Origin: Clostridiales bacterium
GTDB taxonomy: Bacteria > Bacillota > Clostridia > Oscillospirales > Butyricicoccaceae
Direction: 5' to 3'
Length of the DNA: 24,578 nucleotides
Assembly (NCBI GenBank): GCA_019421385.1
Contig: JAHZFK010000014.1
Location: 45,675-70,252, forward strand
A program made the translations under genes and the position numbers. The notes beneath the pieces were generated by a model. The model worked only from the letters and a program-made list of their open reading frames with translations, searched no databases and was not told the DNA's origin. Positions 21,044 through 24,578 of this stretch are shown here, piece after piece (within the stretch, counting starts at the first letter, position 1; every line of letters starts with the position of its first letter).

Positions 21044-21077
21044 AATCAGACCGACGGATTGCTCTGTCGGTCTGATT
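21044..21077 (-). terminator. Intrinsic terminator of the hydrolase gene
   Basis: AATCAGACCGAC (21044-21055) pairs perfectly with GTCGGTCTGATT (21066-21077). On the minus strand it is followed by TTTTGTTT and lies 14 bases after the hydrolase stop. Confidence 0.85.
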
Positions 21078-21091
21078 GGTTTATTTGTGTT

Positions 21092-23005
21092 TTATTGCAC
21101 GGATTGAATCTCGCGCAGCATGATGCTGCCGGAAGGCTGATCAAACGTCAGCGTTACTTGTGTAATCTGCCCCAGATTCACGCCGTCAAAATCTTCTGGG
21201 TTCAATCGAACGGTTCCCAACGGGGTGAAAGTGCTGTACTGGAGAAATGTGTCCTGTCCGGTTGCAGGGAGACTTTCTACTGTGCCTTCTTGCCAAGTGA
21301 GTGCCGGCGTTCCGGCCGCCACCTGAACAGAGGCCTTCTGTCCATTCTTATCCTGCAGCGTCACGGTCATGCTCTGATCCTGTTGGCGGTTGCGTTCGTC
21401 GCCGCTGTCTTGTGCCAAATCAATCTGCAGATAGGATGCTTGACGCAGATCTGCCGTTACCGGAATGGTGACAGAAGCCCCGGCTTTCTCCCAACGCAAA
21501 CGAGTCAGGTCGTATTGCAGGAAACTGCCCGGAATGCGGAAAGAGCCTGCGGTGTGATCCAGCGTGCTGCAAGCATTCACTGCCTCGGCGACGGTACCAG
21601 AAGTTTGCAGGTTTTCTGCGGAGTCTGCCGTAGCTCGATACAGCACATCGCCACCCGCATCTACCCGGGCCATGATAGGATAGCCAGCGTATTGGTCTGG
21701 CAAAGAAGAAACCGTTTCCAATGGCGTTTTGCCGGTTTCCAATACCGTTTTTACAAAGTCCATCACATAGGCGCTGAAAAATGCTCGCTGCTCCTCCGGT
21801 TTCATGACAAGCGGTAGGGTATCGAGGTCTGCAAAGGGATCAGGGCGCACCAGTGCGGTGCTGAATCCGCCATGGTTGCCGTTTTCCAGATAGATCAAAT
21901 CGGTTCCACTGCTGCGCTGCGGTGTGTTTTCCAACTGGTCGAACAGCGTGCCGCCGTCAAGACTGGTGACATCGCCGTCATATTGCGGAATGATAATGCC
22001 AGCCGGTACATCAACAGGGTCACCGGACAACGGGCTCACCAAAGACGGAGCTGCCGAAATAAGCCCCTGAATGCCCAGTAGCTCTGTCTGGTCTGCTACT
22101 TCAAAAATATCATATCCTGCACGGGAATGACCGACCAGAATCACTTGATTGAGGTCACCCTTGTTTTTCAGGTCGCAGGGGAAGATACCTTCTTTTCCTT
22201 CGATTGCCTGCTTTAAGAGTGCGCTTTGCTGTTCCACCACCTGAACCGTGCGCTGGCAGCCATTCGGTTCGCCGTTTTCGAAGGAATAGTTGATGCCCAC
22301 GTTCATCGAGAGCGCCAGATATCCGGCATCCGCCAGTTCATCGACCAAATAGGAAAAGCCCAAATCATAACGGTTATCTGCGGCGGATCGAATGGGGTGC
22401 GAGCCGTGCAGGAAAATGACGATCGGGCGTTTTTCTCCTTCCGGTACACCGATGACGCCCTGCATCCGATAAGGGATTTCACGAGTTCCTTGCGTGAGCG
22501 CCCCTTCTCCCAGATCATAGCAGTATACGTTGTCGCGCGGCGTATCAGTGGTAACGATCGCGGTATTGGTAGCGCCGTCCCAATCTGCTGTGATCCCCTC
22601 GACATGGTCAAACAGCTCCGCCGATACGTAAGTAGTCCCTTTTTCCACCACGATGTTGGGGTCGGTCCAGAGCGCTGCCTGATCTTGTGTCAGCGTCCCG
22701 GTCGTGGGGGAGAGCAGATACTTTTCCGCGTCCTTCTTGGAAAAAACAGCGCTTTGGCTTTTGCTATCCCAACTGACGGTGTATCCTGCCTGCTCCAGAA
22801 TGTTGCGCAAGGGCAGAAGCACTGTTCCATCCATATACTGGGGCATGGCCCCTTGCTTCACTGGTTGTCCGTCTATCAGCAGCTGGGTCGGGTAAGCCGA
22901 TAGGTCCGGCAACGGGTCCAGCGCAGGCTCCAATGCCTGTACAGCTGTGCTAAAGGTCAAAAGGGCTGCGGCGGTACATGCGAAAAAACGACGAGCTTTT
23001 TTCAT
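21092..23005 (-). CDS. Secreted alpha/beta hydrolase with copper-amine-oxidase-like N-terminal domain
   Basis: 637 residues. A signal peptide (MKKARRFFACTAAALLTFST, cleavage near AVQA) is followed by a copper-amine-oxidase N-domain-like module (about 40-155: LLIDGQPV, TVLLPLRNILEQAGYTVSWD), as in the secreted protein at 4707-6101. The hydrolase domain (about 180-420) has the oxyanion-side FLHGSHP (198-204), nucleophile S294 in GHSRAG, an acid at D343/D345 (PQYDGD) and H378 in NGNHGG. About 200 C-terminal residues look like a beta-rich accessory domain. The fold resembles dienelactone hydrolase or cutinase-like esterases; the substrate is unknown. GGGGGA lies upstream of the ATG, and the gene is monocistronic. 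Confidence 0.88.
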   Translation of the reverse strand: MKKARRFFACTAAALLTFSTAVQALEPALDPLPDLSAYPTQLLIDGQPVKQGAMPQYMDGTVLLPLRNILEQAGYTVSWDSKSQSAVFSKKDAEKYLLSPTTGTLTQDQAALWTDPNIVVEKGTTYVSAELFDHVEGITADWDGATNTAIVTTDTPRDNVYCYDLGEGALTQGTREIPYRMQGVIGVPEGEKRPIVIFLHGSHPIRSAADNRYDLGFSYLVDELADAGYLALSMNVGINYSFENGEPNGCQRTVQVVEQQSALLKQAIEGKEGIFPCDLKNKGDLNQVILVGHSRAGYDIFEVADQTELLGIQGLISAAPSLVSPLSGDPVDVPAGIIIPQYDGDVTSLDGGTLFDQLENTPQRSSGTDLIYLENGNHGGFSTALVRPDPFADLDTLPLVMKPEEQRAFFSAYVMDFVKTVLETGKTPLETVSSLPDQYAGYPIMARVDAGGDVLYRATADSAENLQTSGTVAEAVNACSTLDHTAGSFRIPGSFLQYDLTRLRWEKAGASVTIPVTADLRQASYLQIDLAQDSGDERNRQQDQSMTVTLQDKNGQKASVQVAAGTPALTWQEGTVESLPATGQDTFLQYSTFTPLGTVRLNPEDFDGVNLGQITQVTLTFDQPSGSIMLREIQSVQ

Positions 23006-23329
23006 AAGGTGATCCCCCTTGATTTTTGCAGTTCATGTTGATGGTTTTCTGCTGCATAGTAGAGTTCGGTTTTGCGTTACTTATGAGACGGATCAATCCA
23101 AAGGATAGTTCCGCACTATGACATGAAATATAGAAAAAATAGTAAAGAATATTTCGGGCAAATAACAGTGAGAAGATGCACAAATTCATATATGAAAATT
23201 TGTCGAAAACCGCATTGCAACGTGATATATGGCATCCTGATCGGATATACATGTCACCTGTTATACGGACAGGGCTTGACAGAATGCCTCTTTTTGGTAT
23301 GTAGCAGAATAGGAACTGCCAAACAAAAC
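23006..23329. other. Divergent intergenic region
   Basis: Holds the 5' region of the hydrolase gene (minus) and the lead-in to the lysine exporter promoter. I find no convincing -35/-10 pair for the hydrolase, and no riboswitch that I recognise. Confidence 0.4.
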
Positions 23330-23358
23330 TTGTCAGGCGTATGCCAGACCGATATAAT
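23330..23358 (+). promoter_or_regulatory. Promoter of the LysO-type exporter operon
   Basis: TTGTCA (23330-23335) and TATAAT (23353-23358) are 17 bases apart. The 75-base leader contains CTGCGG (from about 23369) pairing with CCGCAG (about 23403-23408) around an inner AAAAGCTTTT palindrome, possibly a simple regulatory hairpin. Confidence 0.7.
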
Positions 23359-23438
23359 AGATAGCAGACTGCGGAAATAAAAGGGAAATCAAAAGCTTTT
23401 CACCGCAGGGTAGAAAGAAACGAAAGGGTAAGACGGAA

Positions 23439-23768
23439 ATGGATATTTTAGTGGTGATGTGTGTGGGTGTATTGATTGGCAACCGTTGGTTTCCACAAAA
23501 ATATAAAAAGGCAAACGAAATGTTGCAGGTTGCCTGCACGGTTCTCTTGATTTTCTGCATGGGCGTAACGCTTGGGGGCAGAAGCAACTTTTTGGAGGAA
23601 TTGGCGTCCATGGGCGCAGTCAGTTTCCTGTTTTTCCTGTTTCCGGTGGGATTTTCTCTGATACTCGTTTACTTGCTTACCAAACGCTTCATGCCGGAAA
23701 AAGCAAAGCGTGAAAAGGTGAGCACAGCGGAAAAAGTACAGCTGTCCAAGCAAGAAACGGCAGAATAA
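23439..23768 (+). CDS. lysO: LysO-type lysine exporter, N-terminal subunit
   Basis: 109 residues with three hydrophobic segments (about 1-15, 28-45, 55-83), a basic loop after the first (NRWFPQKYKKANE) and a charged cytoplasmic tail. It corresponds to the N-terminal third of LysO (YbjE in E. coli, a roughly 300-residue lysine exporter); here LysO is split between two genes, an arrangement seen in Clostridia. AAAGGG precedes the ATG by 10 bases. The partner gene starts 16 bases after its stop and the two must act together in the cytoplasmic membrane. Lysine as substrate rests on family membership. Confidence 0.78.
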   Translation: MDILVVMCVGVLIGNRWFPQKYKKANEMLQVACTVLLIFCMGVTLGGRSNFLEELASMGAVSFLFFLFPVGFSLILVYLLTKRFMPEKAKREKVSTAEKVQLSKQETAE

Positions 23769-23784
23769 GTGGGGAAGAAGAAAG

Positions 23785-24384
23785 ATGGTAATTTTGGCAT
23801 TGGCTGCGCTGATTGCAGGCGTTTGTTGTGGGTTGTTGGATTTTGGAAGCAGCGTGACGGATGTTCTGGTTCAGAACAGAGACCTGATCCTTTATTTGCT
23901 GATGTTTTTTGTTGGAATCAGCATTGGAATGCACAAAGGAATGATAAAGAAAATTCGAGAGTATCATATCCGGATTTTAATTATTCCCGCTGGAATCGTT
24001 GTTGGCTCTATTGCCGGTGGTGTGGTCTGTGCGTGGATAACAGGGATTCCGCTCAATCAGAGCACCGCGGTGGCCTGCGGTTTGGGATGGTATAGCTTAT
24101 CCGGTATCACAATCCAGAATCTCGCCGGAGCGCAGATGGGAAGCATTGCGTTTCTCAGCAATTTGATGCGGGAAATCATTTCTTTTTTCCTGATCCCATG
24201 GATCGCCACCCATTTGAATTATTATAGCTGTATTGCGCCGGCAGGGGCGACCAGCGAAGATACGACATTGCCGATGATGATACGATACACCAATGAGGAA
24301 ACTGTGGTGCTTTCGGTGATCAACGGCGTGATCTGCTCGGCGCTGGTTCCGGTGCTCATATCCTTTTGTTTTCATGTATTCTGA
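23785..24384 (+). CDS. lysO: LysO-type lysine exporter, C-terminal subunit
   Basis: 199 residues with about six hydrophobic segments. Characteristic LysO motifs are present: LYLLMFFVGISIG, GLGWYSLSGI and NLMREIISFFLIP. Together with the preceding 109 residues it makes about 308, matching the single-chain family length, so this is a split protein and not a truncated one. GGGGAAG supplies the ribosome site. No clear terminator separates it from the convergent gene at the right edge of the window; the stretch 24385-24431 is only 47 bases. Confidence 0.85.
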   Translation: MVILALAALIAGVCCGLLDFGSSVTDVLVQNRDLILYLLMFFVGISIGMHKGMIKKIREYHIRILIIPAGIVVGSIAGGVVCAWITGIPLNQSTAVACGLGWYSLSGITIQNLAGAQMGSIAFLSNLMREIISFFLIPWIATHLNYYSCIAPAGATSEDTTLPMMIRYTNEETVVLSVINGVICSALVPVLISFCFHVF

Positions 24385-24431
24385 TATTGTGCTTTCAAAA
24401 AGGTAGAGATACGAGGAAACTGGGTTACCTA

Positions 24432-24578
24432 TCAGCAACGATTGATCAATTCCTGCAATTCATTGATAAAGCGGCAGGCATGAAATCCGTCACACACCGC
24501 GTGATGCACTTGAATGGCAAGCGGCAGTAAAGTTCGTCCGTTTTCGTGATAATACTTGCCCATGGTGAATATGGGAAT
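24432..24578 (-). CDS. Chloramphenicol acetyltransferase-like protein, C-terminal end (cut by window edge)
   Basis: The minus strand is open from the window edge to the TGA at 24434-24432, giving 48 residues: IPIFTMGKYY..., then LPLAIQVHHAVCDGFHACRF and INELQELINR. The HHAVCDGFH box holds the catalytic histidine of type A chloramphenicol acetyltransferases, and FTMGKYY precedes it at the family's usual distance. These trimeric cytosolic enzymes transfer acetyl from acetyl-CoA to chloramphenicol. Many chromosomal homologues in gut Clostridia have not been shown to give resistance, so the substrate is open. The remainder of the gene lies to the right of the window. Confidence 0.85.
   Translation of the reverse strand: MPIFTMGKYYHENGRTLLPLAIQVHHAVCDGFHACRFINELQELINRC

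Noticed and set aside
21005..21817. 270-codon plus-strand ORF opposite the secreted hydrolase
   Set aside because: It starts inside the hydrolase terminator and is antisense to a gene with signal peptide and catalytic triad.
23359..23438. Lysine riboswitch in the leader of the exporter genes
   Set aside because: The leader is only about 75 bases and lacks the multi-helix L-box core; only a simple hairpin is visible.

Overview
The window looks like chromosome of a gut-type Clostridia (Bacillota), most likely in or near the Oscillospirales. This is inferred from gene content (tandem M42 peptidases, two-gene LysO exporter, secreted proteins with copper-amine-oxidase-like N-terminal domains), TTGACA/TATAAT promoters, strong GGAGG ribosome sites and dense intrinsic terminators. 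I cannot name the species.

Layout. Bases 1-6400 are host backbone, visibly GC-rich up to about 4.2 kb: the end of an unrecognised gene; a divergent XRE regulator plus small membrane protein (DUF6442-like) under a promoter carrying two matching palindromes; an overlapping operon of three M42-family aminopeptidases; a small membrane protein; and a secreted transglutaminase-like protein. At 6412-6449 lies the 5' half of a proline tRNA, broken off exactly in the anticodon loop.

Bases 6450-20098 form an AT-rich 13.65-kb integrative element between two copies of the 15-bp core GTGCTTGACTGGGGG. Its genes are: an unrecognised protein followed by an orphan D12-class adenine methyltransferase; an unrecognised 164-aa protein; a SprT-like zinc protease; a serine recombinase; a repeat-rich noncoding tract of about 1.4 kb; a surface locus (SLH-type secreted protein, 21-codon leader ORF, 917-aa secreted protein); two coupled small ORFs; and a 500-aa tyrosine integrase with an excisionase-like helix-turn-helix fused at its N-terminus. 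I see no relaxase, coupling ATPase, type IV secretion, phage structural or replication gene, so transfer would need help from elsewhere or has been lost.

The right junction is the most unusual part. The complete tRNA-Pro(GGG) at 20060-20136 has its promoter and 5' half contributed by the element and its 3' half by the host, the reverse of the usual arrangement in which an element restores the 3' end of a tRNA. The D-stem differs between the two 5' halves by compensating changes. Just inside this end are six short repeats phased at 10-11 bp, good candidates for integrase or excisionase arm sites. Similar motifs in the opposite orientation, plus a decayed integrase C-terminus, lie just outside, suggesting repeated use of this tRNA locus.

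Bases 20137-24578 return to backbone: the integrase remnant, a secreted alpha/beta hydrolase, a two-gene LysO-type lysine exporter, and, cut by the window edge, the C-terminus of a chloramphenicol acetyltransferase-like enzyme.

Candidates for something undescribed are the 5'-half-restoring tRNA attachment system, the paired 255-bp noncoding repeats with conserved hairpins between the recombinase and the surface locus, and the surface locus itself.
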